Shown: piece by piece, positions 16,718-24,718 of the stretch
Numbering within the stretch: the stretch's first letter is position 1
Layout of the letters: each line of letters begins with the position of its first letter
DNA from: VXYL01 sp963422285
GTDB taxonomy: Bacteria > Pseudomonadota > Gammaproteobacteria > Pseudomonadales > Azotimanducaceae
Direction of reading: 5' to 3'
DNA length: 64,000 nt
NCBI GenBank assembly: GCA_963422285.2
Contig: OY729419.2
Coordinates: 1,798,001-1,862,000 of the forward strand
Notes under the pieces: model-generated
What the model saw: only the letters and a program-made list of their open reading frames with translations
Told to the model about the DNA's origin: nothing
The model's database searches: none
Program-made: the position numbers and the translations under genes

Positions 16718-19492
16718 CTAATTCTGCTCTGCTGGATCATGCGATGCCATTCCATACGCCCTCGGGCGCTGCAAGTCGTAGATCACCACCGCTTCGGCGG
16801 CGTGGTTGGCGGCCGCATCCCGGCGTCGAGCGGCGGCCACGGCACGATCCCGGGCATTGTCGTCGAGGCGGTACTTGCCGTGCAGTTGCCGGTGCTCGCG
16901 GGCGCGTTCCTCCTCGCCCAAGCGAGCGTATGCCTGCGCCAGGCCGTAGTGGGCAGTGAAGTTCTCCGGGTCTTGAACCAGCGCTTGGCGGTAGCGTTGC
17001 GCCGCGGCGTTCAGCCACTCAGCCGCGGCGGCCGGCGAAGCGGCCAGCTTGGCGCGCTCGAACAGGGCACCGGCCAGCTTGTTCAGCAGCCGGTAGTCGC
17101 GGGAGAAGTCGAAGCCGCGCTGCCGGGCTTCGGCGAAGCGGGTCTCCGCGAGGCCGGTGAAGGTTTCGATGGCGGCGTCGAGCTCGCCGTTCTGCAAGTC
17201 CACCTCGCCGGAGAACCAGGCCACGGACCAAGGATGGGCGCCGCCGGCGGCCGCTCGGCGCAGGGCTTCGGCGGCTTCGTCCAGGCGGCCTTCGCGGATC
17301 AGCACCCGGGCCAGATTGAGGTCCCCTTCGGCGCGGCCCAGGGCCGCCACTTGGCGAAACGCCGCCTCCGCCTGGCGCAGCGCGCCGCGGTCGGGTTTGG
17401 CCAGCAGGCCGATGCCGTAGTCGTTCCAGCGCTGCCACGGCGGAATGTCGGGCGCGTCCACATCTTCTGCGGCCGCCACCGGAAACGCCACCCGATCCTC
17501 AGCGATGGTGACGATGGGCAGAGTGTTGCCGGCGAAGGCGTCGCCCTGGAAGAGCCGCATGTACGAGGTATCGAACTTGCGGTAGTGCAGTTTCGCCGTC
17601 AGCTCGACGGGTGCCGCGAGATCTTGGGGCAGGCGCAGGGCGTAGTGGACGGTGCTGGCCGCGCCGGGCGGGATCTGGTGGTTGTAGAGGGAGGTGAAGA
17701 TGTCCTCGGCGTTGCGCCGGTCGATGCGGTTGCCGTCGCGATCCAGCACGTAGGCGTTGACGAAGTGGGACCACGGGTCCACTGCGCCGTCCGCCGGATT
17801 GCGCCCGCCGCTCTTGCCGATCATCCGCCCGCCGCTGCTCGCCGTCACCTCCAGCCACGCCTGGTTGGAATCCGCAGTGCCCTGGGTGAACAGATGGCCG
17901 AGGGTGAGAGTACGCAGAACCACCTCCACGACGTAGTCGCCACCGGGGGCCAGGGCCGGCACTTGCGGGCGCAGCGGCGCGGTCAGCGGGCCGTCGATGG
18001 CGGCGCCCTGGCGAACGCCGAAGATGTCCACCCGCAGCGAGCCGACGAGCATGTCGCGGTGCGCTTGGTTCACCTCGTCCGGCAGGTCGAGCAGGTGCGC
18101 CAAGGCGGTGTTGGCCGCTGCGAACTGGTGGCCGTGAACCGTCAACGCGGCGCTGTCGTCGTTGCGGCGGGCGGCGAAATCCTCCGAAGGCAGCAGCGGC
18201 ATGTGGCAGCCGTTGCAGTTCTCCTGTGCCTTCGGCGGGTAGTAGAAGCTGGCGACGCCGTGGCCGGAGACGCCGGAGAGCAGGAAGGAGTCGTAGTGGT
18301 TCTGGCCGCGCAGCCAGCGGTAGCGGTTCAGTTCCTCCGGCAGATGCACCTTGTGGCAGGTGCCGCAGAACTCCGGGCTCTTGTGCAGTGGCTTCAGGAA
18401 CGTCCGCTTGTGCAGGGCCGGTTTGGCCTTGACGAGGAAGCCGTTGATCCAACGCAGGACGGCGTTGTCCGACAGCGCGAACGGATAGCGCTCCGGCACG
18501 CCGACGACATAGTCCGCATTGCCGCGCACGCTGCCCAGCGACTCGATGGCATGGCAGGCGACACAGCCGATGCCGGCGTGGGCGGTGGGGTCGCCGACAT
18601 CGTCAAAGGCGGGATCGTCGAAGCGACCGCTGAACAGCGGCACCGGATCGTGGCAGCCGGCGCAGAAGCGCGCTGCGGCCACGTTGCCGTCGCGTTCGAG
18701 GACGGCGGCGCGGGTATTGCGCACCGAGAACGCATACGCCGGATTGTTGAACGAGGCGAAGCGGTGGGCGCTGTGGCGCCAGCCGGCGTGGGCGTCGGCA
18801 TGGCAGCGGGCGCAGTCGTCGTCGCGCATCAGGTGCTGCGGCTCGATAAGCCGGCCCGTCGCCGTGCGCGCCAGGGACGGGAAGAAGTCCGCTTCGACCG
18901 CGACTTCGCCTGGCCGAGGCTTGGCCAGCCACAGGCCAGCCAAGCCGACAGCCGCGCCGAGCGCCGCGATGCCGGCGCCTGCGGCCCAGCGGATGGGGCG
19001 GCCGGCGAGGCGATGCAGCACGAACAGCCAAGCTGCCAGAAACGGCGTCGCCACATGGGCCCAGTAGGCGATGTCGCGGGCCAGCGGATCGCGCAACTCC
19101 ACCACCGGCAGCCCCCGAGTCAGCGCGATGCCGGTGCCCAGCAGCACCAGGACGCAGGCAAACAGCACCAGGCCCAGGCGCACCGCCAGCCGGTTCGGAC
19201 GGCGGATGGCGCGGCGCAGGTGCAGGGCGCCGTAGACGAGGGCCGGCCCCAGGATCAAAAGCCCCAGCGCCAAGTGGGCCAGGAACATGGACTGGTAGAC
19301 GGCATCTTCGATGCTCTCGCTGGCAAGCCACTGTCGCCAAGTGACGATGCCCAGATAGGCGGAGTTCACCACCAGCAAGGCGAACAGCACCAGCACCGCC
19401 AGCAGCAGCTTGCGCAGGCCGGGGCCGACCACCGGGGCTGGCGTCACCGGCGCGGCTCTCGCCGGCAAGCCGCTGCCGCCAAGCGACGGCAC
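16718..19492 (-). CDS. membrane-anchored pentaheme c-type cytochrome with C-terminal TPR region
   Basis: A 924-residue protein. Residues about 25-195 hold four or five membrane helices (LLLAVLVLFALLVVNSAYLG; LALGLLILGPALVYGA; LGLVLFACVLVLLGTG; HVATPFLAAWLFVLHRL and a following Ala/Gly helix). Then come five CXXCH heme-binding motifs: CARCH (about 226), CAGCH (277), CVACH (310), CGTCH (375) and CNGCH (426), an arrangement like cytochrome c554-family domains. A beta-rich region follows, then TPR-like helices from about 690 (WNDYGIGLLAKPDRGAL, AHYGLAQAYARLGEEERAR). The hemes would face the periplasm. It probably moves electrons between the membrane and periplasmic partners, perhaps the propeller protein encoded downstream; that role is inference. 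The start is a GTG at 19492 inside a duplicated segment, so the true N-terminus is uncertain. Confidence 0.8.
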   Translation of the reverse strand: MPSLGGSGLPARAAPVTPAPVVGPGLRKLLLAVLVLFALLVVNSAYLGIVTWRQWLASESIEDAVYQSMFLAHLALGLLILGPALVYGALHLRRAIRRPNRLAVRLGLVLFACVLVLLGTGIALTRGLPVVELRDPLARDIAYWAHVATPFLAAWLFVLHRLAGRPIRWAAGAGIAALGAAVGLAGLWLAKPRPGEVAVEADFFPSLARTATGRLIEPQHLMRDDDCARCHADAHAGWRHSAHRFASFNNPAYAFSVRNTRAAVLERDGNVAAARFCAGCHDPVPLFSGRFDDPAFDDVGDPTAHAGIGCVACHAIESLGSVRGNADYVVGVPERYPFALSDNAVLRWINGFLVKAKPALHKRTFLKPLHKSPEFCGTCHKVHLPEELNRYRWLRGQNHYDSFLLSGVSGHGVASFYYPPKAQENCNGCHMPLLPSEDFAARRNDDSAALTVHGHQFAAANTALAHLLDLPDEVNQAHRDMLVGSLRVDIFGVRQGAAIDGPLTAPLRPQVPALAPGGDYVVEVVLRTLTLGHLFTQGTADSNQAWLEVTASSGGRMIGKSGGRNPADGAVDPWSHFVNAYVLDRDGNRIDRRNAEDIFTSLYNHQIPPGAASTVHYALRLPQDLAAPVELTAKLHYRKFDTSYMRLFQGDAFAGNTLPIVTIAEDRVAFPVAAAEDVDAPDIPPWQRWNDYGIGLLAKPDRGALRQAEAAFRQVAALGRAEGDLNLARVLIREGRLDEAAEALRRAAAGGAHPWSVAWFSGEVDLQNGELDAAIETFTGLAETRFAEARQRGFDFSRDYRLLNKLAGALFERAKLAASPAAAAEWLNAAAQRYRQALVQDPENFTAHYGLAQAYARLGEEERAREHRQLHGKYRLDDNARDRAVAAARRRDAAANHAAEAVVIYDLQRPRAYGMASHDPAEQN

Positions 19493-19560
19493 CCGGGCAG
19501 GCGGAGTTCACCACCAGCACGGCGAACAGCCGCTGGCGCAGCGCTGGCTCGACTACCGGG
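19310..19560 (-). repeat. diverged tandem duplication of the cytochrome gene 5' end
   Basis: The segment encoding the first membrane helix of the multiheme cytochrome (about 19310-19440) is followed upstream by a diverged copy (about 19440-19560). Read on the minus strand, the copy gives RLFAVLVVNSA followed by VAWRQRLAGES, against LLLAVLVLFALLVVNSAYLG and VTWRQWLASES in the gene. Shared base strings include GGCGGAGTTCACCACCAGCA. The copy is not attached to a full gene, and the cytochrome's GTG start lies in it. Confidence 0.6.
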
Positions 19561-19795
19561 GCTGGTTCCGATCTGCGCACTGCCGTGATCGACATGGCTC
19601 TTGGCGACGGACGGACACTCTCCCCAGGGCGGATGCGCAGGGCTTTGCCGGTGCCATGCGGCATCGCCGGTGGGCGGCGATGCCGCACGGCCGCGCACCG
19701 TGGCATGCCATGCTCGGAAACCGCGGGCTGACCAAGCCCTCGAGCCATGAGCCATGTCGTGCTCAACCATGCGGCCAATACATTGGCTACGACGC

Positions 19796-20092
19796 CTAGC
19801 GTACCGACAATAGCGGCGATGGCGACAATGCCGATTTGCTTCCAGATGCCTTGGGGGTACCGCGCCAGAGATCGGCCCTGATCGCCGCAAGCGATTGCTT
19901 AAGGACATTGATGTCCGCAGTGATGCCTGCGATGGCCGTCCCGACTTGGTTCGTTGCGGCGGAAGCGGCGTCTTTCGACTTGACCGCAGCCTCTTTGATC
20001 TCGGCCATGTTGTTGATGATGTTTTCGACGCACGCATGAACCCTGGCGCTGCCCGCCATCGCCGCGGCCACTCCGTCTTCCCCATCGGGCAT
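19796..20092 (-). CDS. hypothetical coiled-coil protein, second half of a stop-split frame
   Basis: A 98-residue frame in the same reading frame as the 79-residue frame just upstream, separated only by TGA-CCA-GCC before its ATG. It reads as helical, Ala/Lys/Asp-rich sequence (NNMAEIKEAAVKSKDAASAA, AIAGITADINVLKQSLAAIR), likely coiled coil, with no cysteine or membrane segment apart from a low-complexity tail. Whether it is translated separately, by read-through, or is half of a broken gene cannot be settled from sequence. Function unknown. Confidence 0.45.
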   Translation of the reverse strand: MPDGEDGVAAAMAGSARVHACVENIINNMAEIKEAAVKSKDAASAATNQVGTAIAGITADINVLKQSLAAIRADLWRGTPKASGSKSALSPSPLLSVR

Positions 20093-20098
20093 GGCTGG

Positions 20099-20338
20099 TC
20101 ACAGATCGCCGACGGGTGCCTGGGACGCAGGCCGCAGCGACTCCTGAAAAAGGCAAATCTGCTCGTCCAGCTTGCGGAAGGAAGCGACGATCTTCGTGGC
20201 GTTTGCCGAAGCCGCATCGTTGGCCTGCGCCAGAACAGCTTCGAGGTCGGCCCTGCGGTTCTTGCTATCGCCGATCTCCGTGCTGATTCCAGCAATGCCT
20301 GCAATCACCACCGCGAGTCCGCTTCTCGAATCACCCAT
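20099..20338 (-). CDS. hypothetical helical protein, first half of a stop-split frame
   Basis: A 79-residue frame. The N-terminus is hydrophobic (LAVVIAGIAGISTEI), and a charged helical stretch follows (RRADLEAVLAQANDAASANA; IVASFRKLDEQICLFQESL). It ends in TGA at 20099-20101, and the same frame restarts at an ATG six bases on. The two halves have the same character and together would make a protein of about 180 residues, a membrane-tethered coiled coil. A nonsense mutation in one gene is the simplest reading. Confidence 0.5.
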   Translation of the reverse strand: MGDSRSGLAVVIAGIAGISTEIGDSKNRRADLEAVLAQANDAASANATKIVASFRKLDEQICLFQESLRPASQAPVGDL

Positions 20339-20416
20339 CCGGCCAGCTCCGACCTACTCGCCACAGATCGCCATAAGGCCATCGCCGCCACCACTATGTC
20401 AAGATACGCGAGACCG

Positions 20417-23400
20417 TCAGAGCCCTTCCTGGTAGCGCACGTTGTAACGCGCGTGCAGGGCGTCGCGCCGGGCCGACAGCGCCGCGCCGGCGCCCTCCGG
20501 CACTGGCAGCGGCCCGACGCTGTCGCCGTGCCGGGTGTAGAGATCCATGTCCTTCGCCCAGCCGTGGAACTCGATGGCGTAGAACCGCCGGCGATCGGGT
20601 GCCGATTCGGGGACGGCAGGGAACTCCAGATGGACTTCCTCGCCGCTGCCGATGATCGCCAAAGCGCCGTCCACGTCGGCCACCAGTTCGACCGCGTCGC
20701 CGAGGGCGGTGTAGAAGCCGCGCGGCACTTTGGCGTCCCAGTAAGGCGCGCGGTCGTGGTAGTCGTAGTGGGGCAGGCGCTGAGCGCCGGTAGTGCGCTT
20801 GGCGAAGCCGGTGCGGGCAACTTGGGCGACGCTGGGCGCGAGGATGGCCTGCACGGCGTCGTCCAGAGGTTCTTCCCAAACCACCCGCAGGCGATCCCAG
20901 TAGATTTCCATGTTGGAGGACAACCGCAGCGCGTCCGTGCCGGGCGGCAGCGTCGGCAGCGGCAGGGCCATGGTGCGCGGCATGCCGGCGGGATAGCCGA
21001 ACTCCACCGCCACGGCCTGCCAAGCGCCGTCCGCGCCGCGCGCTTCCAGGGTGGCCGGACGGTAGCGCAGTCCGGCCTGCCAAGCGGCGAACACGGTCTG
21101 GGAGTACGGATACTCGATCCAGCCATCGGCCACCAGCACGGCGTCGTTGCCGGCCAGGGGGGAGCCGAATTCCAACGTCAGCACCTGATCCTCGGCCAGC
21201 AGACCGATGAAGCGCCTGTCCAGCGCGCCCGGCGGCGGCGCCTTGCGGTCTTTCGCGGTCGCCAGCGCCGTGACGTCCTCGCCCTGCGCCGTGGTCACCG
21301 CCACCGGCGAGCGCGAGCGATGGTAGTAGATGGGCCTGCCCGTTGCCGGCGCACCGCCTACCGCCAGGCGTTCGTCCAGCACCATGTCCCACTGCGGCGG
21401 CAGGTCGTAGACGGTGAGCCGCGCCGCGTCCAGGTAGGCGTTTTCCTCCATGGGCTCGGTCAGCTTGATCTGGTAGCGGCCGTCCCGCGCCGCCAGCGAC
21501 TCGCCATCGAGCAGGTAGCCTTCCACGGGCCTGGGCGGCGCGTACACGCCGGGCGCGTCCAGATAGCCGAGCGCAGCGCCGCCGAGCACGTCGCTGACGA
21601 AGCGGAAGCGGCTGCCGTCCCAGACGAAGAGCACCGGGCAGCTGGCTAGCTGGCGCTGGGTTTCTGCGATGACGTGCAGTTCGCCCGCCGCCAAGTCGAG
21701 TTCCGTCTGCGAGACGCCGTCCGACCAGTCCAGGGCGACGAAGTCCGCTTGGCGATGGCCGCCGAGACCGACGCTCAGCGGTTGCAGGCTCTGGCCCGGA
21801 CCGGAATGCGGATCCAAAGCGTCGAACACCGTCCAGCGGCCGGCGGCGCGCACCTGGAGCCGGGTGCCGATGCCGGATGCGTTGGAGCGCATCTGCTCCG
21901 CCTCGCTGCGGCCGGTGGGCGACAGCGCCAGAAAGCCGTGGCGGCCGGGGCCCGGCGGCCACAGCGTTATCCCCGCCGCGTCCGCCGTCGCCACCGATGG
22001 CCCTTGCGCCGGATGCAGCACGAGAGCGAGGCCGCTGGAGAGACCGTCCACGGCCTGGTCGAGCAGCACGGTAGCGGAGCGCGGGTCGATGACCGCGAAA
22101 CCGCTCGGCAGCAGACGCAGCAGTTCCGGCTGGCCGTCGCCGTCGAAATCCGCGACATCGAGCTGCGCCGAGTCGGCGGATGCGCCCGCGAGCACGACTT
22201 CGCGGTGCCAGGCCGCACCGTCGTAGCGCCAGCGCAGGAGGTCGCCGTCCGGCGCGACGCCGTAGATCTCCCGATGTCCGTCGGCATCGGCGTCCGCCAC
22301 GGTGACGGCCGCCAAGGCGGTGTTCTTGAGATCGTCGAGGCCGGCGAACGGCCGATACTGCCAAGTGCGGTCGTTCTGCCAGACGTCGTGCGGCGGCACG
22401 TCGTTGCGCACCAGGATGTCCAGATCGCGATCGCCATCGAAATCCGCGATCAGCGCTTGGCGGCCGTCGCTGCCGCGCAGCCCCATCTCGTCTGCCAAAC
22501 GGCGGAAGGTGCCGTCCCGATTGTTGCTGAACAGTTCGTTGCCGGCCGGGCCGGTGGCGAAGATGTCCAAGTCGCCATCGTGGTCGGCGTCGAACAGCGC
22601 CCCGGCAACGCAGGCTTCGTCGCCGAGATGGTGGGCGTCGGTCCAGACGCCGGCCGGCGCTTGTCGCCAGTACCGCACACCGCCTCGGCCGCACCACACC
22701 GCGTCCAGCAGGCCGTCGTCGTCGATATCGCCCCACAGCGCCGCCGCGGCCGGGCCGGCGGCGGCAAGGGGATGATCCGTCGCTGCGACCAACGCGAAGT
22801 CCTCGCGCCCGGCGAATACGAGCAGGGCCGCGGCCTCGGAGGCGACGACGAGATCCTGGATGCCGTCGCCATCGACATCGGCAGTGCCGAGGCTGCCGCC
22901 GACCGGCACGGGGCCAACGGCGCGTGGCGCAGCGAACAGCGGGCCATCCGGCAAGGGCGAGGCGGGCATCTCCACCGGCGTCGTCGCCAGCGCTTGCGCC
23001 TTCGGCCCCATGCGCACGTAGGAGAACCCCGCCAGCCGCGCTGCCGGGTTGGTCTCGAAGCGCTGGTAGTCCGCCAGCAGCCGGGTCGCCTCGTCGCTGC
23101 GCCCCGTTCGGCGCAGCGCCTGGGAGCCGGCCCAGTAGGCGCTGCGCAGATACGGATCCAGTTCCACGCTCGCAAGGAACCAATCCGCCGCCGCCCCGTA
23201 GTCGCCGGTCTGCATCAATGCCTGGCCGAGGAAGTAGGCCGCATAGGAATCGCCGGCATCTGCCGCCGTCACCCGTCGCAGCAGCGCCACTGCGGGCTCG
23301 GCGTCGCCGAGATACAGGTGCAGAATAGCGCTGGTGTAGAGTGCCCGCAGATGGTTCGGATCGTCCTCCAGCACGGCGGCGAGGATGTCCAGCGCCAGTC

Positions 23401-23638
23401 GCTCGTCGCCCTCCTGCTGTCGATTCAAGGTGGCGATGGCCAAGTTCACCCGCGCTTCCAGCCAGTCCGGCGCCTGCGCCACCACGCCGGCGAACGCCGC
23501 TTCGGCCTCGGCGTACTGGTAGCGCCCCATCAGCGCCACCCCGCGGTCGTTGGCGGCGATGGCCTCCGGCGCGACCGACGCCTCGGGCGCACAGGCCGAG
23601 ATCGCCCACGCCGCCATGATCGCGGCAAGCAGGCGCAT
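20417..23638 (-). CDS. lipoprotein with N-terminal TPRs, VCBS propeller and C-terminal beta domain
   Basis: A 1073-residue protein starting at ATG 23638 with a lipoprotein signal peptide (LLAAIMAAWAISAC, lipobox ISAC). The open frame runs 30 residues further upstream without signal character. Residues about 30-210 form TPR-like helices (GVALMGRYQYAEAEAAFAGV, AYFLGQALMQTGDYGAAA). The centre is a VCBS/FG-GAP propeller with Asp-rich loops (DVDGDGIQDLVV, DADHDGDLDIF, DFDGDGQPELL). The C-terminal 350 residues begin at VLFVWDGSRFRFVSDVLGG and look like beta domains, with no classical ASPIC/UnbV ending. It combines in one chain the TPR and propeller parts that are separate genes elsewhere in this locus. 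Ligand unknown. Confidence 0.8.
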   Translation of the reverse strand: MRLLAAIMAAWAISACAPEASVAPEAIAANDRGVALMGRYQYAEAEAAFAGVVAQAPDWLEARVNLAIATLNRQQEGDERLALDILAAVLEDDPNHLRALYTSAILHLYLGDAEPAVALLRRVTAADAGDSYAAYFLGQALMQTGDYGAAADWFLASVELDPYLRSAYWAGSQALRRTGRSDEATRLLADYQRFETNPAARLAGFSYVRMGPKAQALATTPVEMPASPLPDGPLFAAPRAVGPVPVGGSLGTADVDGDGIQDLVVASEAAALLVFAGREDFALVAATDHPLAAAGPAAAALWGDIDDDGLLDAVWCGRGGVRYWRQAPAGVWTDAHHLGDEACVAGALFDADHDGDLDIFATGPAGNELFSNNRDGTFRRLADEMGLRGSDGRQALIADFDGDRDLDILVRNDVPPHDVWQNDRTWQYRPFAGLDDLKNTALAAVTVADADADGHREIYGVAPDGDLLRWRYDGAAWHREVVLAGASADSAQLDVADFDGDGQPELLRLLPSGFAVIDPRSATVLLDQAVDGLSSGLALVLHPAQGPSVATADAAGITLWPPGPGRHGFLALSPTGRSEAEQMRSNASGIGTRLQVRAAGRWTVFDALDPHSGPGQSLQPLSVGLGGHRQADFVALDWSDGVSQTELDLAAGELHVIAETQRQLASCPVLFVWDGSRFRFVSDVLGGAALGYLDAPGVYAPPRPVEGYLLDGESLAARDGRYQIKLTEPMEENAYLDAARLTVYDLPPQWDMVLDERLAVGGAPATGRPIYYHRSRSPVAVTTAQGEDVTALATAKDRKAPPPGALDRRFIGLLAEDQVLTLEFGSPLAGNDAVLVADGWIEYPYSQTVFAAWQAGLRYRPATLEARGADGAWQAVAVEFGYPAGMPRTMALPLPTLPPGTDALRLSSNMEIYWDRLRVVWEEPLDDAVQAILAPSVAQVARTGFAKRTTGAQRLPHYDYHDRAPYWDAKVPRGFYTALGDAVELVADVDGALAIIGSGEEVHLEFPAVPESAPDRRRFYAIEFHGWAKDMDLYTRHGDSVGPLPVPEGAGAALSARRDALHARYNVRYQEGL

Positions 23639-24107
23639 GGAACCGGAAAGGGCGATTGGCCGGGACGCTGCCTGGCCCACTGGACTGGCTATGGACAATG
23701 AACTCCCTCGGTCGTTGTCAAGCCGCATGGCGCGGACATGTTCCGGTCGAACCGACAGGCTACTATCCCACAGATCGGCTGCTTTCGGAATAGGGCGGCG
23801 GTACCCCGGGGGCAGAACATGCCTTTCCGGGCACTCAATCGAGTAACGTACGCCAGTAGGCTAGAAGAAGGCACAGAGTTGAGGGTCCAGTCGTGCGCGT
23901 GTTCTTTCCGCAAGCGTTTCTCTCATGATTGCCGCCCTGTCGGCAGCAACGCCGGCCGAAACCGCGGGAATCGAGCCCCATCTCCCTGTTCACGGATCGA
24001 TCGAACGTGAGTACCGGGCGCCATCTTGCCGCCGCCATGTGCGAGGGCAACGACACCTCGCTTAGAGTCATCGCCTATCCTGATCGGGAGATGAAAGTGA
24101 ACTTCCC

Positions 24108-24266
24108 ATGCGTGATCGGCGCGAGGCTGTCGGTATGAGATGGGCAACCGACGGGACCTTGCTGATTACCGCTGGTCGCCGCTATGTCGGCAGGGTGTAT
24201 ACGGCTTCTACTGGAGAACTGATGACCCTCAACGTGGAAACCAGCAGGGCGAAGAGGATCGGTTAG
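24108..24266 (+). CDS. possible 52-residue ORF, WD40-like fragment
   Basis: A short frame from ATG 24108 to TAG 24264. It reads DGTLLITAGRRYVGRVYTAS followed by TGELMTLNV, which faintly resembles a beta-propeller (WD40-like) blade. It stands alone with no flanking homology, so it is either a tiny remnant or chance. Confidence 0.15.
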   Translation: MRDRREAVGMRWATDGTLLITAGRRYVGRVYTASTGELMTLNVETSRAKRIG

Positions 24267-24671
24267 GGGGTGCCGAGTATCCTGTCGGACGCTGAGCACA
24301 TCCTCGTTCTCGCCGTCCGAACGCTTCAGGGAGGTCCACAAGCTGAATCTGAAGTCTGAAACAGCGCCAACGGGTCGCGCGTTCGGCGACGCCGCACGGC
24401 AGCTTGGTACCTTGCGAAGAGGACCGCATCGCCTTCTCCATCGGCGAAACCTCCGATAATCAGGGACAGGTTCGCTACCGTGTCCGCAGCAAGTCCGCAG
24501 TACTAAGTGGGAGCTTGTGGAGAGCCGCGGCTTGGAGAATCCAGGTTGGCGGCCGGGGTGGTTCGGAAAGGAGCCGAACACCTACTTGACGAGTGACCGA
24601 AGAGGAGGAGAGACCCTTAGTCTCTACAGCGCCGTCGCCAAGGCTCGCAAGCTGCTTATTCGCCATCCGGC

Positions 24672-24702
24672 GGCGGCGCAACGGCATACCCGTTGCGCCG
24701 CC
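24672..24702 (-). terminator. 13-bp perfect stem-loop after the TonB receptor gene
   Basis: GGCGGCGCAACGG and its exact complement are separated by CATAC. The hairpin lies 16 bases beyond the stop of the TonB-dependent receptor. No U-tract follows in the minus direction, so it may act as an mRNA 3' stabiliser or a non-canonical terminator. Confidence 0.55.
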
Positions 24703-24718
24703 GTGATTGGCAGACAGC

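Larger units (their letters stand above)
23639..24718. other. 1-kb stretch with no clear gene
   Basis: Contains no long frame with homology on either strand. A short, possibly coding frame lies at 24108-24266 and a strong hairpin at 24672-24702. The rest looks like non-coding or degraded DNA, with somewhat lower GC than the neighbours. The promoter of the TPR-propeller lipoprotein gene should lie near 23650-23760. Confidence 0.35.

Noticed and set aside
15173..19588. 1471-residue plus-strand frame over the propeller and cytochrome genes
   Set aside because: Its sequence is the antisense of two well-supported minus-strand genes and shows no domain of its own.
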